Assembly: GCA_964587755.1 (NCBI GenBank)
Contig: CAZPMC010000007.1
Span: 4,116 to 68,115 of the forward strand
Reading direction: 5' to 3'
Length of the DNA stretch: 64,000 nt
From: CAZPMC01 sp964587755
GTDB lineage: Bacteria; Bacillota; Clostridia; Acetivibrionales; DTU013
In this document: in pieces, positions 1 through 9,627 of the stretch
Position numbering within the stretch: position 1 is the first letter of the stretch
Layout: each line of letters begins with the position of its first letter
Program-made: the position numbers and the translations under genes
Notes under the pieces: model-generated
Database searches by the model: none
Told to the model about the DNA's origin: nothing
What the model saw: the letters and a program-made list of their open reading frames with translations, nothing else

Positions 1-426
1 ATGAAAAATATTCTCAGAGAGCTGAAAGATATGGGCAAGACTATACTGATAAGCTCCCATATCCTATCGGAGCTGGCAGAGCTGTGTACGATGATAGGAA
101 TAATAAACCAAGGAAAGATGGTTGCAAGCGGTACAGTTGAAGAAATTAATGATAAAATAACAAGGACGGGGAAATTAAAAATAACTGTAACAGATAAGGC
201 TGAGGAGGCAATAAGAATCCTTAAGGAACATCCTTCAGTCGGTGAGATTTATGTAAATGGAAATATTATTGAGGCTGACAACAGTGCTGATAAAAATGTA
301 CTGTCTCAAATTCTAAAGAGACTTGTCTTACAGGATGTGCCTATTATTTCTTTTACTCAGTCCGGCGGAAATCTGGAATCTATCTTTATGCGGCTTACAG
401 AAGGGAGTGACAATAACGATGCTTAA
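1..426 (+). CDS. ABC transporter ATP-binding protein, C-terminal part
   Basis: This is the last 141 codons of an ABC ATPase; the N-terminal part with Walker A, signature and Walker B lies before the window. The visible sequence opens with the end of the nucleotide-binding domain: the H-switch reads ILISSHILSELAEL (His about residue 20 of the visible part) followed by IINQGKMVASG, typical of ABC-2 type exporters of the CcmA/NatA kind. After it comes a domain of about 80 residues with no motif I recognise, common at the C-terminus of such ATPases. The stop overlaps the start of the permease gene by 8 bp, so the two are translationally coupled and form one exporter. The substrate cannot be told. 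The apparent ATG at position 1 is an internal Met. Confidence 0.85.
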   Translation: MKNILRELKDMGKTILISSHILSELAELCTMIGIINQGKMVASGTVEEINDKITRTGKLKITVTDKAEEAIRILKEHPSVGEIYVNGNIIEADNSADKNVLSQILKRLVLQDVPIISFTQSGGNLESIFMRLTEGSDNNDA

Positions 427-1315
427 TCCTATTATTGAAAAAGATTTAAAGACAAAAATGAGAGGTTGGCGAACCCCAATTTTATTAAGCATATATCTTT
501 TGTTTCTTACAGGTGTACTTTATTTGTTTTTCTTAGCAAACGATCAGATTATTCATAGATATGGCAGCGGCTCATTCACTCCCAGAATTGCTGTAAATGC
601 GTATAATGTCATTGCCATATTCCAATTCGCCCTGCTTATGCTTATCGTTCCTGCCCTTACATCAACTGCAATAAGCGGTGAAAGGGAAAGACAGACCCTT
701 GATCTGATGCTTTGTTCAGATATGTCGACCTGGTCCATCGTCATTGGCAAGCTGGTAGTATCCATAGCCCATATAATGTTTTTAGTTGTTGCTTCCCTGC
801 CGGTTTTGGGGATGGTATTTATGTTCGGAGGAATAAGCTTCGGTGAAATACTGCTTCTGTTTATATTTTATATTCTTACTGCGCTTATGGTAGCCAGTCT
901 TGGAGTATTTCTTTCAACTGTATTTAAAAAAAATGCAACCTCAATAATAACGACTTACATCTGTCTTGGAATTTTAGGAATAGGGCCTGTCATAGCTGTT
1001 CTTGTTTGGGCAATGTTCTATGAGAGAAGCAGTTCAAGCCCGGTTACTTACAGTATGATTTCAGCCTTTTTATTCCCATCTCCCATATTTGGATTTACAT
1101 CATTTATGACGGGTGGTAGAAACAATGTATTCGGCGGGTTATTTATGGAAATACAAAGCTTAGCTACCAGGGATACGGGATTTTTAAGGCATTTTAAGCC
1201 TTGGATGATAAACGGTATTTTTAACGTTCTCTTCTCGGGAATTCTGATTTCACTAAGCGCCTGGAAGCTTGCGCCTGTTAAGAAAATAAAGAAAAGTAAA
1301 AGGAAAAAAGCATAA
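419..1315 (+). CDS. ABC-2 type transporter permease
   Basis: A 298-residue integral membrane protein with about six hydrophobic segments. It begins MLNPIIEKDLKTKMRGWRTP, a cytosolic lead-in typical of ABC-2 permeases, followed by a first membrane segment near residues 17-37. The phrase SGERERQTLDLMLCS after the second segment is characteristic of ABC-2 family exporters. I chose ATG 419 because an AAGGGAG sequence at 401-407 sits correctly upstream; a longer frame back to 323 has no ribosome binding site and overlaps the ATPase. The C-terminus is lysine-rich. Its partner is the overlapping ATPase gene; the following MoxR/DUF58/VWA genes appear to be in the same transcription unit. Confidence 0.85.
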   Translation: MLNPIIEKDLKTKMRGWRTPILLSIYLLFLTGVLYLFFLANDQIIHRYGSGSFTPRIAVNAYNVIAIFQFALLMLIVPALTSTAISGERERQTLDLMLCSDMSTWSIVIGKLVVSIAHIMFLVVASLPVLGMVFMFGGISFGEILLLFIFYILTALMVASLGVFLSTVFKKNATSIITTYICLGILGIGPVIAVLVWAMFYERSSSSPVTYSMISAFLFPSPIFGFTSFMTGGRNNVFGGLFMEIQSLATRDTGFLRHFKPWMINGIFNVLFSGILISLSAWKLAPVKKIKKSKRKKA

Positions 1316-1327
1316 GAGGTGGGAAGG

Positions 1328-2980
1328 TTGGAAATCAGGGATATTTTAAAAAAATTAATACCTTTAAAAAACAGAATGCATATTAACACAGGAGTGTACA
1401 GATTTCTCTTGTGTATTTGCATAGGTTCAGCTATTGCAATGCTTATATCATATACATCTCTTTTAATTCCTATTGCTTTTATTTTCAAATTAATCCTTAA
1501 TATATATTTGATATCTGCAGCTGTCGGACTGGTTATCTTTGGGTTTTCTTCACCATCGACAGAGGATATTATAAAAACAGCAGATGCTTTAGGTCTGAAA
1601 GAACGGGTTATCACTGCATGGCAGCTTAAAAATGAAAATACTCCTATTGCTCGAATTCAAAGAGAAGATACATTAAAATCAGTGCTTTGTACTGATTTTA
1701 AAAGCCTATACCAGCTACATTTCCCTAAAAGACTTGGGATAGTCCTATGTGTCAGTATAATATTAACAACCGTTTCCTTTGCTGTTCCGGCTCACGCAAG
1801 AGATTCCGCCAAAAAACTTGAGGAGCTGAAAAATGTGGTGGAAGAGCAGCTTAAGGAAATGGAGAGGGTTGAAGAAAAATTAAAAAATGACGGGATGTTA
1901 AGGCAAGATGAGCTAAAGAAGATAAATAACGAATTAAAAAAACTGTCTGAGGAATTAAAAAAAGCTAAAACAGAGGATGAAGCTCTAAAAGCTGTTAAAA
2001 GGGCGGAAAACCAGCTTGAAAAGCTGGATGTTAAGAAGCAGTTAAATAAGCTTGGAGATATGTTAAGTCAATATGAAATGACAGAGAAGCTCGGGAAATC
2101 AATAACTGACTTAAATGCCACTGATATGAAGCAAGCCCTTGAACAGCTTATATCACAGATGGAGCAGGAGATAATTTCGCCTGAGGAATTAAAAAAGCTG
2201 CTTGAAGAGGTTGCTGAGCAAATAGATAACGAGGAACTGTCAGATAAGCTTGAGAAGGCTATGCAAGCTCTTAGTGAAGAAGATATGGAAGCCAATGGGG
2301 AATCCCTTGAAAGTCTCGGACAGGCATTATCTGATATGATGGAGGCTCAGTCGGAAAGCTCATTAAGCCAAGCGGCTGGGCAGCTCTCCCAAGCCATGCA
2401 AAATGCTAAAAGCAGCATATCAAAGGTTGACAATAGTATATCCCATGGAAGCTCACCAAATCCAGGAAAACCATCAAATCAATTTCCGGGGCAAGAAGAG
2501 ACACCCAATCAAGGTCAATCCCAAGGCCAGGGAAAGGGTCAAACACCCGGTCAAGGACAATCCCAAGGGGACGGAAAAAGCCAGACGCCTGGTCAGGGAA
2601 AAGGCTCAGCAGAAGGTGAGCAGGGCGGAGGAGGTGCCGGAGAAGGCTCAACAAACGAAGATTTGGGTTCGTCAGGCAGCGAGCAGCTAGGTGGAGGACG
2701 TAAGCCGGGAAAAGGCTTGGAAGAAGCATATGAGCGGCTCTACGACCCAGATTATTTAGGGGGGGATTCTGACCCAAGCTATGTGTCTGGCCAGCCCGGT
2801 GAAGGCGGAGAAAGCAGCTACTCACAAAAAGATCTGATACCTGTTAAAAAAGGTGCGATTCTTCCGTATAATGAGGTGCTGAGTCGATACACAAGCAAAG
2901 CTTCATCCTATATGGAAGAGGCAGAAATACCGGCTGCAATGAAGGACATTGTAAGACAGTACTTTGAGTCTTTAGAGTAA
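1328..2980 (+). CDS. Membrane-anchored coiled-coil protein of the MoxR/VWA operon
   Basis: I do not recognise a named family. The protein (about 550 residues) has two hydrophobic segments near residues 25-70 and a third near 135-157, ending in AHA like an export or anchor segment. A long, strongly charged coiled coil follows (about 158-345, rich in KKLEEL/ELKK heptads), then a low-complexity region rich in Gly, Gln, Ser and Pro (about 365-500), and a conserved-looking C-terminal tail (PYNEVLSRYTSKASSYMEEA). It lies between the ABC permease and moxR. In comparable operons this slot holds a large membrane protein of unknown function, so a structural role at the envelope is an inference. Start: TTG 1328 has GAGGTGGG at 1315-1322 upstream; GTG 1319 in the same frame is too close to that site. 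Confidence 0.6.
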   Translation: MEIRDILKKLIPLKNRMHINTGVYRFLLCICIGSAIAMLISYTSLLIPIAFIFKLILNIYLISAAVGLVIFGFSSPSTEDIIKTADALGLKERVITAWQLKNENTPIARIQREDTLKSVLCTDFKSLYQLHFPKRLGIVLCVSIILTTVSFAVPAHARDSAKKLEELKNVVEEQLKEMERVEEKLKNDGMLRQDELKKINNELKKLSEELKKAKTEDEALKAVKRAENQLEKLDVKKQLNKLGDMLSQYEMTEKLGKSITDLNATDMKQALEQLISQMEQEIISPEELKKLLEEVAEQIDNEELSDKLEKAMQALSEEDMEANGESLESLGQALSDMMEAQSESSLSQAAGQLSQAMQNAKSSISKVDNSISHGSSPNPGKPSNQFPGQEETPNQGQSQGQGKGQTPGQGQSQGDGKSQTPGQGKGSAEGEQGGGGAGEGSTNEDLGSSGSEQLGGGRKPGKGLEEAYERLYDPDYLGGDSDPSYVSGQPGEGGESSYSQKDLIPVKKGAILPYNEVLSRYTSKASSYMEEAEIPAAMKDIVRQYFESLE

Positions 2981-2999
2981 AAAAGGAGGAGCGGGTTTG

Positions 3000-3983
3000 A
3001 TGAATATAGACCAAAATGAGCTACAGCTGGTTAAAGACACAGTAGTGAGAATTGAGCAGGAAGCTGCAAAGCATATGGTGGGACAAAAGGAGCTTATAAG
3101 ACAAGTGCTGATTTGCCTTTTGGCAGGTGGAAACGTACTGTTAGACGGTGTCCCGGGTTTAGGAAAGACTAGGCTTGTTAATACACTGGGACAGGTAATG
3201 GGACTTGATTTTTCTAGGATTCAATTTACTCCTGACCTGATGCCTGCTGATGTTGTAGGAACAAATATAATTACAAAGGCTCCATCTGACTCGGGAATGT
3301 TTAAATTTCAGAAAGGGCCAATATTTAGCAATATTGTACTTGCAGACGAGATAAACAGGGCAACTCCAAAAACTCAAAGTGCAATGCTGCAGGCGATGCA
3401 GGAAAAGCTTGTAACTGTTGCAAATACTACTTATCCGCTGCCCAGGCCATTTTTTGTGCTTGCCACGCAAAATCCTATTGAAATGGAGGGTACTTATCCA
3501 TTACCGGAAGCTCAGCTGGACCGTTTCTTATTTAAGCTGGATGTACCATTCCCCACTATGGATGAGCTTACACAAATAGTCACAATGACAACGGGTGTTG
3601 AAGAAGAAGAGCTTATAGCTGTTACAGACAATAATGAGCTCTTAAGAATAATGGATACTGTCAAGTCAATACCTGTTGCACAGCCTGTTTTGCAAACCGC
3701 TTTAAAGCTGGTGATGGCAACTCATCCCGAAGTTGAAATTTCCCCGCAGATAACGAAAAAGTATGTTAGTTTCGGAGCCAGCCCCCGCGGTGCACAAGCG
3801 ATTATAAGAACAGCAAAGATAAGAGCTTTGCTTGAAGGACGCTATAATGTCGCATTTGAAGATATTTATTACACAGCACATCCGGCTTTGAGACACCGTT
3901 TGTTCTTAAATTTCGAAGGAGTCTCCGACGGTATAACTGCTGATTACATTATATCAGAATTAATAAAAGAGATTGGGAAATAG
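3000..3983 (+). CDS. MoxR-family AAA+ ATPase
   Basis: A 327-residue AAA+ protein of the MoxR type, thought to act as a chaperone-like ATPase working on VWA-domain partners. Walker A reads GVPGLGKTRL, Walker B VLADEINRA, and sensor 1 is ATQNPIEMEGTYPLPEAQ, the usual MoxR signature. The C-terminal lid contains SFGASPRGAQAII, also typical. Start is ATG 3000 (or TTG 2997 in frame); AAAGGAGG at 2982-2989 serves both. It is followed after 2 bp by a DUF58 gene and then two VWA genes, the classic MoxR-DUF58-VWA order. Confidence 0.92.
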   Translation: MNIDQNELQLVKDTVVRIEQEAAKHMVGQKELIRQVLICLLAGGNVLLDGVPGLGKTRLVNTLGQVMGLDFSRIQFTPDLMPADVVGTNIITKAPSDSGMFKFQKGPIFSNIVLADEINRATPKTQSAMLQAMQEKLVTVANTTYPLPRPFFVLATQNPIEMEGTYPLPEAQLDRFLFKLDVPFPTMDELTQIVTMTTGVEEEELIAVTDNNELLRIMDTVKSIPVAQPVLQTALKLVMATHPEVEISPQITKKYVSFGASPRGAQAIIRTAKIRALLEGRYNVAFEDIYYTAHPALRHRLFLNFEGVSDGITADYIISELIKEIGK

Positions 3984-3985
3984 TA

Positions 3986-4846
3986 ATGAGCCAGCTATTT
4001 GATAAGGAGTTTTTAACTAAATTGCAAAGACTGTCGCTGAAAAGCAAATTTTCTATTGATACGCTTTCGGCTGGAAATCGTAAATCCCGCAGTAAAGGCA
4101 GCTCCGTCGAATTTTCAGACTATAGGGAATACTCTCATGGGGACGATTTCAGACGATTGGACTGGAACGCATATGGAAGATTTGAAAAGCTATATATAAA
4201 GCTTTTCATGGAAGAAAGAGAAGCACCGGTTACAATAATTCTTGATGTGAGCAAGTCCATGGACTGGGGCGAACCGAACAAAACCATTTCTTCCAGGAGG
4301 CTTGCAGCGGCACTGGCATACATAAGCCTTGTAAATTATGACAGGGTCTCGATAATGTGTGCTGATGAGAAGATACAGAAAAGCTGCACAAATGTCAGGG
4401 GAAAAAATTTCTTCCATAAAATAACTGATATTCTGGAAAATGTCCATTATAATGCGGGAAGTAACATTCAAAAGGCAATAGAGTCTTTTCCGGTTAAATG
4501 GAGCAAAGGAATAACTGTGTTGATTTCTGATTTATTTACGGATGGTGAATTTGATGAGCTTTTAAAGTACTTGACATATCATAAACAGACGGTATACATA
4601 TGTCATATTTTAAGCCCCCAGGAGATCAGTCCGGTTATTAATGAGTCAATTCGTCTTGTAGACAGTGAAACAGGCGAATTTGTGGATATTACCGTTACAA
4701 AGGGGCTTATAGATTCCTATTATAAAACATTGGGTAGCTTTAGAAGCAGTATTGAAAAAAGCTGCCGTAATTGGGGTGCATACTACTTTCAATTTTCCTC
4801 AAAGCTAACGGTTGACATAATGGTAAAGGAAGTGGCAGAGCATTGA
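3986..4846 (+). CDS. DUF58 domain protein
   Basis: A 286-residue soluble protein. The hallmark segment SDYREYSHGDDFRRLDWNA (about residues 47-65) defines the DUF58 family, followed by ERE and a VWA-like fold beginning IILDVSKSMDWG, with a MIDAS-type D-x-S-x-S motif. DUF58 proteins are almost always encoded next to MoxR ATPases, as here (2 bp gap), and presumably form a complex with them. The molecular role is not established. The downstream gene overlaps its stop by 4 bp. Confidence 0.9.
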   Translation: MSQLFDKEFLTKLQRLSLKSKFSIDTLSAGNRKSRSKGSSVEFSDYREYSHGDDFRRLDWNAYGRFEKLYIKLFMEEREAPVTIILDVSKSMDWGEPNKTISSRRLAAALAYISLVNYDRVSIMCADEKIQKSCTNVRGKNFFHKITDILENVHYNAGSNIQKAIESFPVKWSKGITVLISDLFTDGEFDELLKYLTYHKQTVYICHILSPQEISPVINESIRLVDSETGEFVDITVTKGLIDSYYKTLGSFRSSIEKSCRNWGAYYFQFSSKLTVDIMVKEVAEH

Positions 4847-6660
4847 TTTTAAATTACCCGGCAGGCCTTTTAGCGATGCTTGGTGTGCCTGTGATAATAC
4901 TATTATATCTTTTAAAGCAAAAGCGTGAAGATTACATTACATCAAGTCTCTATCTCTGGAAGAACGCTTTGCGGGATATGGAAGCAAATGCACCATGGCA
5001 AAAGCTTAAGCAAAATATTTTAATGTACCTGCAAATCCTTGCTGTGGTGATTTTGTCGCTTTTACTGTCCCAATCGGTTATCTCAGGCAGCACGAGAAGT
5101 GAAGATGTATTGCTTGTACTAGACTGTTCACTAAGCATGCAATCCACAGACATTAAGCCTACCAGATTTGAAGCTGCCTTAAAGGATGCAATTGAACTGG
5201 TTGAATCTAGAAGAGCAGGAACAACCTTTTCTTTAATTGCGCTGACTGATTCTCCATATTTAGCAATCCAAAATTCCGATGACAAGCTAAAGGTAGTACA
5301 ACAGCTTAAGAATTTACACGCAATTGATACAGCCGAAGACCCCGAGGCCGCATTAGATTTGGTTGAATCCCTTATTCGCCAAAACCCGGACATGGAGGTT
5401 AGCTGGTTTGGTGACGCTGCAAGTACTATTACTGATGAAAATATCAGTTATTATTCATATACCCGCAATGGCGAAAACTACTCAGTGACACTTCTGACAT
5501 ACAGAAGACTCAGTGAAGGTGAGGGTATAACGGCTCTTAGCAAAATATCAAACTTTTCCCATCTTGAGGCTGAGCTTAATGTCAGTCTTTATACCGACGG
5601 AACTATTTTTGATGCAAAAAGAGTCAGAGTCAGTCCCGGCACTGGTGAAAACATATATTGGCCTGGAATCCCAAACTCCGTATCAAAGCTGGAATTAAGA
5701 ATTGATACTGAGGATGTTCTTGAAAAGGACAATTTTGCAGGTTTAATGATAAATCAGACTGAAAAGAGAAAAGTGCTTTTTGCAGCTGAGGAAAATGTCT
5801 TTTTGGAAAAGCTTTTTGGAGTTATTCCTGACATTGAAGTCTACAGAACTTCTATGAAGGATGCTGATGAAATGAAGGGCTATGATTTATATGTTTTTGA
5901 TTCACAAATGCCGTCTATACTTCCCCAGGATGGACATATAATGATTTTCAATCCCCCTGAAAACAAATACTTTTCTGCAAACGGTATATCGGAGTACACT
6001 CAAATAACAGCAGCAAAGCATGATATAATGAACAGCTTAAATCAGGATATTTCATTCGGCGCTCTGAAGACATCCCTTTATAATTTACCTCCGTGGGCTT
6101 CTCCTCTGATGAAGAATGATGAAGGAATTACTGCTTTTGAAGAATACCTGGAAAACAGAAGGATAATAGTTTTTGGATTTGACCTTCATGAGACAAACCT
6201 TCCCCTGCAGCCGTTTTTCCCTGTCATAATGACAAGAGCGGTTCAGTATTTGCTGCCCCTTGGGGTATCGGATATCTCTTCTGTTTATGCAGGAGACACA
6301 ATAGATATATCGGCAGACCCTGAAGCACAAGAGGTTTACATAATAAATCCCGGGGGAGTAAAAAGTATTATCGGACCGCCCTTTCCTGTAACTTCATTTA
6401 GCGAAACTCAGAGCATCGGAATGTATACCTTAAGCCAGCGATTAGAGAATGGAATATATAAGCAGCATTTTTTCGTCAATGCCGCCTCAGAGAAAGAATT
6501 TAATATATCAAATAAAAGCATTGGGTCTGATGAAGAAAACGATACTCCAAAAATCAGAAATAAGCCCGGAGGATTCGATTTGAAGCTGCCGTTACTGTGG
6601 TTGTTATTGGCGGTATTATTATTGGAATGGTGGGTGTATACAAATGGCAATACAGTTTGA
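4843..6660 (+). CDS. BatA-like VWA-domain membrane protein
   Basis: A 605-residue membrane protein. It starts LNYPAGLLAMLGVPVIILLY, the usual BatA N-terminal membrane segment, with a second segment at about 59-77. A VWA domain follows, with the MIDAS motif D94-C-S96-L-S98 intact. The long central part is predicted to be extracytoplasmic, and a last membrane segment sits near residues 583-600. The TTG start at 4843 overlaps the DUF58 stop (TTGA), indicating translational coupling. The family probably works with MoxR and DUF58 in envelope functions; the exact role here is unknown. Confidence 0.85.
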   Translation: MILNYPAGLLAMLGVPVIILLYLLKQKREDYITSSLYLWKNALRDMEANAPWQKLKQNILMYLQILAVVILSLLLSQSVISGSTRSEDVLLVLDCSLSMQSTDIKPTRFEAALKDAIELVESRRAGTTFSLIALTDSPYLAIQNSDDKLKVVQQLKNLHAIDTAEDPEAALDLVESLIRQNPDMEVSWFGDAASTITDENISYYSYTRNGENYSVTLLTYRRLSEGEGITALSKISNFSHLEAELNVSLYTDGTIFDAKRVRVSPGTGENIYWPGIPNSVSKLELRIDTEDVLEKDNFAGLMINQTEKRKVLFAAEENVFLEKLFGVIPDIEVYRTSMKDADEMKGYDLYVFDSQMPSILPQDGHIMIFNPPENKYFSANGISEYTQITAAKHDIMNSLNQDISFGALKTSLYNLPPWASPLMKNDEGITAFEEYLENRRIIVFGFDLHETNLPLQPFFPVIMTRAVQYLLPLGVSDISSVYAGDTIDISADPEAQEVYIINPGGVKSIIGPPFPVTSFSETQSIGMYTLSQRLENGIYKQHFFVNAASEKEFNISNKSIGSDEENDTPKIRNKPGGFDLKLPLLWLLLAVLLLEWWVYTNGNTV

Positions 6661-9436
6661 ACGCCCTTGGCTGCTGCTTTTGATTTTGCCTGCAGCCGCA
6701 TTTATATACTATTTGGCAAAGGACATGATACGCCTTGTCAGATGGAGGCACAATACAATTATATTTACAAGAAGCATTATATACTTACTGATCATTTTAT
6801 TGCTTTCGGGCATTGTATTTGAACATACTTCAGCTATTAAAACAACCCTTTTTCTTGTGGACTCATCCGACAGCATAAGAGATAAGAACATGGGGATTGA
6901 GTTTATAAAGGAAGCACTAAAAGATATGGGTAAGGAAGATGAGGCCGGAATAATAAATTTCGGAGGAAACTCCGCTATTGAGATTTTACCTGATAAAGCT
7001 TTAAAATTTTCTGATATTCAAACAAGGATAGATTCCTCCTATACCAATTTGGAGAGTGCCTTGGTGAGTGCACAGTCTATAATGCCCTGGGAGAATAAAA
7101 AAAGAATTGTGCTTTTATCTGATGGAAGAGAGAATGCAGGAAATGTCCTGAAACAAGCAAAAAGAATGAAAGAGAATGGTTACTCTATAGACATATTTCC
7201 TCTTGTTGCGGATATGGAAGCAGAGGTGCAGCTTCAGGAGCTTAGGATACCTGACTCAGTAAGCAGAAATGAATACTTTGAGATAAGCTTAAATGTCAGA
7301 AGCAATATAAGTACGGAGGCAATGCTTTACCTTTACACCAACAGGACTTTGACGGGGCAGAAAAAGGTACACTTAAATAAGGGTGATAACCAATTTGCAT
7401 TTTCCGATAAATCTGAGGATGGAGGGGTGGTTACTTACACGGTTGAGGTGCTCCCTGAGGCCGATACATTCCCTCAAAACAATGCTCTTTCTTCATTCAC
7501 ATATGTACAGGACATTCCTAAAATAATGATGGTTACAGATGAGGAATTCGGAACAAATCCTTTTGCAGATATATTGAACGAAGACATGGAGTTAACTGTA
7601 ATTAATTCAAGTCAGGTTCCTCACGAAATGTCCGAAATGTTAAAATTTGATGCTTTTATCTTAGATAACATACCTGCTGACGGACTCAATGATAAATTCC
7701 TGGCCAACTTAGAAATTGCGGTTAGCCATCAGGGAAAGGGCCTTTTAACTACAGGGGGAGATAAAAGCTATGGTCCCGGAGGTTATTACAAAACTCCATT
7801 GGAGAAGATCTTGCCAGTAAACATGGATATTAAAACAAAGGAAGAAGACCCAAGTCTGGCCCTTATACTTGTCATTGACAAATCAGGGAGTATGGCAAGC
7901 GGTGATTACGGTATCTCAAAGCTTGAAATGGCAAGGGAGGCTGCAATTCGCGCAACAGAGGTTTTAAATCAAAAAGATACAATAGGTGTCATAGCTTTTG
8001 ATGACGCATATAAATGGGCAGTAAAGCCTCAGAAGCTTGATAACCTGAAGGTAATTCAAGATCAGATAGCATCGATACGTCCAGGCGGCGGAACACAGAT
8101 TCTGCCTCCTCTTGAAGCAGCATACGACTCTATTTTGGAAATGGATTCAAAGCTTAAGCATATTATTCTCCTGACAGACGGGCAGGCTGAAAAAAGCGGC
8201 TATGAACCATTAATTGAATGTCTCAGGAATAATGGGATAACACTCTCAACTGTGGCATGCGGGCGTAGTGCAGATTTCTTATTGATGAAAGCACTTGCTT
8301 ACGGTGGCAGGGGAAGATATTATGAGACTGATGAGTTTTCTGACATTCCTAAAATATTTGCAAAGGAAGTTTTTTTAGCAGGAAAGAAATATCTGACAAA
8401 TAGGACTTTTTCACCTGTGCTAAGCGGCTATTCAGACATACTGAAAGGTATTGATACTGTTCCTACGCTAGATGGCTATGTAACCACTACAGCAAAAAAT
8501 ACAGCAAATATTATTTTTGAAAGTGACGAGGGGGATCCGGTTTTGGCAAGCTGGCAGTATGGATTAGGCAGAGCAGTTGCCTGGACCCCTGATGTTCATG
8601 GAATATGGACCTATGACTGGATGAGCTGGAATGACTCATCAGCCTTTTGGAAAAACGTGGTGTCATGGCTAGTACAGCAAAACATGAGTAAAGGATATTC
8701 CGTTGCCACAGAAATTGAGGGGCAACAAGGTACAATAACTATACGGGCAGAGGATAACGCCTTTATGACGGCAAATAGTGCTTCTGGCACCTTGATAAAC
8801 CCTGACGGCACTAAACAGGACATAAAGCTTCACCCGAGTGCTCCCGGAGAATATAAAGGAACCTTTGAGAATTTATCAAGCGGTGTTTATATTGCAGATA
8901 TTACACTTACTGGAGATGAAGGGCAAACAGAGAGAATCAGCACCGGTCTTATAATGCCCTATTCCCGGGAGTATGATTTGCTTTCTGAGCATGATGGTAC
9001 ATTAATTCAAAAAATAGCATACGAAGGCGGAGGGCGCGTGCTAACAGACCCGAAGGATGTCTTTTCAGGCCAACTGCAGGCTGTTGCTGGCAAGAGGAAC
9101 CCGGCACCAGAAATACTAATTTTACTGACTCTTTTATTTATGCTTGATATCGCTATCAGAAGAATAAAATTCAACCCTGGTAAATGGAAAAAGAATACAC
9201 AGCATGTGTTGGAGTCTGGAAAAGCTGCGGCACAGAAGGTCTTGGGTGCCACATTAAAGATGCCGGAGAAAAAGAGATATGTTAAGGAATTTAAGCAGAA
9301 TGAGCACAAGGGTTTCGAAGAAAAAGAAAGTGTATATAAAGAGAGTGTAAAAAAGGAGGCCAAGAAGGTCAAGGAGGATACCGCTGATACTCACATTTCA
9401 CTTCTGCTTGAGAAAAAACGCAAGTGGAAAAGATAA
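6644..9436 (+). CDS. Large membrane protein with two VWA domains and a GATase-like region
   Basis: A 930-residue protein overlapping the previous gene by 17 bp. Two membrane segments lie at about residues 8-25 and 43-60. A first VWA domain has D73-S-S75-D-S77. A middle region (about 300-400) resembles the glutamine-amidotransferase-like domain seen in this family (GKGLLTTGGDKSYGPGGYY). A second VWA domain near residue 411 carries DKSGSM. A final membrane segment lies near 823-840, and a lysine/glutamate-rich cytosolic tail fills 845-930. The intact MIDAS motifs suggest metal-dependent protein binding. It ends the operon; no strong terminator is visible before the folT promoter. Confidence 0.82.
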   Translation: MAIQFERPWLLLLILPAAAFIYYLAKDMIRLVRWRHNTIIFTRSIIYLLIILLLSGIVFEHTSAIKTTLFLVDSSDSIRDKNMGIEFIKEALKDMGKEDEAGIINFGGNSAIEILPDKALKFSDIQTRIDSSYTNLESALVSAQSIMPWENKKRIVLLSDGRENAGNVLKQAKRMKENGYSIDIFPLVADMEAEVQLQELRIPDSVSRNEYFEISLNVRSNISTEAMLYLYTNRTLTGQKKVHLNKGDNQFAFSDKSEDGGVVTYTVEVLPEADTFPQNNALSSFTYVQDIPKIMMVTDEEFGTNPFADILNEDMELTVINSSQVPHEMSEMLKFDAFILDNIPADGLNDKFLANLEIAVSHQGKGLLTTGGDKSYGPGGYYKTPLEKILPVNMDIKTKEEDPSLALILVIDKSGSMASGDYGISKLEMAREAAIRATEVLNQKDTIGVIAFDDAYKWAVKPQKLDNLKVIQDQIASIRPGGGTQILPPLEAAYDSILEMDSKLKHIILLTDGQAEKSGYEPLIECLRNNGITLSTVACGRSADFLLMKALAYGGRGRYYETDEFSDIPKIFAKEVFLAGKKYLTNRTFSPVLSGYSDILKGIDTVPTLDGYVTTTAKNTANIIFESDEGDPVLASWQYGLGRAVAWTPDVHGIWTYDWMSWNDSSAFWKNVVSWLVQQNMSKGYSVATEIEGQQGTITIRAEDNAFMTANSASGTLINPDGTKQDIKLHPSAPGEYKGTFENLSSGVYIADITLTGDEGQTERISTGLIMPYSREYDLLSEHDGTLIQKIAYEGGGRVLTDPKDVFSGQLQAVAGKRNPAPEILILLTLLFMLDIAIRRIKFNPGKWKKNTQHVLESGKAAAQKVLGATLKMPEKKRYVKEFKQNEHKGFEEKESVYKESVKKEAKKVKEDTADTHISLLLEKKRKWKR

Positions 9437-9475
9437 AATCCGATTGTCACATGGATAAGATTGCTTGGAATAATA

Positions 9476-9504
9476 TTGACAGTTTCCTGGCTTAATTGTA
9501 GAAT
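9476..9504 (+). promoter_or_regulatory. Sigma-A promoter for folT
   Basis: TTGACA (9476-9481), 17 bp spacer, TAGAAT (9499-9504). Predicted transcription start is near 9511, about 15 bases before the riboswitch P1 stem. Confidence 0.75.
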
Positions 9505-9525
9505 GAATACTAAAATCAAATATAT

Positions 9526-9627
9526 GACAGAGTAGGTTACTGCGCGTTAAGTGCCAGATGGACGGGAAGTTGCCACTGGACGAAAAATCCTTCGGGATTT
9601 GCGGTGCATTAACCGCATTCCGCTGTC
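9526..9627 (+). promoter_or_regulatory. Tetrahydrofolate (THF) riboswitch aptamer
   Basis: The segment carries the conserved THF aptamer blocks in order: GAGTAGG, then GCGCGTTAAGTG, a GACGGGAAGTTG block, CGAAAA, GCGGTGCATTAACCGCAT and CCGC. Stem P1 is closed by GACAG (9526-9530) and CTGTC (9623-9627). It lies between a promoter and folT, a folate uptake gene, which is the standard context for this class. It should repress folT when reduced folates are plentiful. Confidence 0.88.

Noticed and set aside
2406..2825. Open frames on both strands over the low-complexity part of the 1328-2980 gene
   Set aside because: They come from the repetitive Gly/Gln codons and have no starts, sites or recognisable domains.
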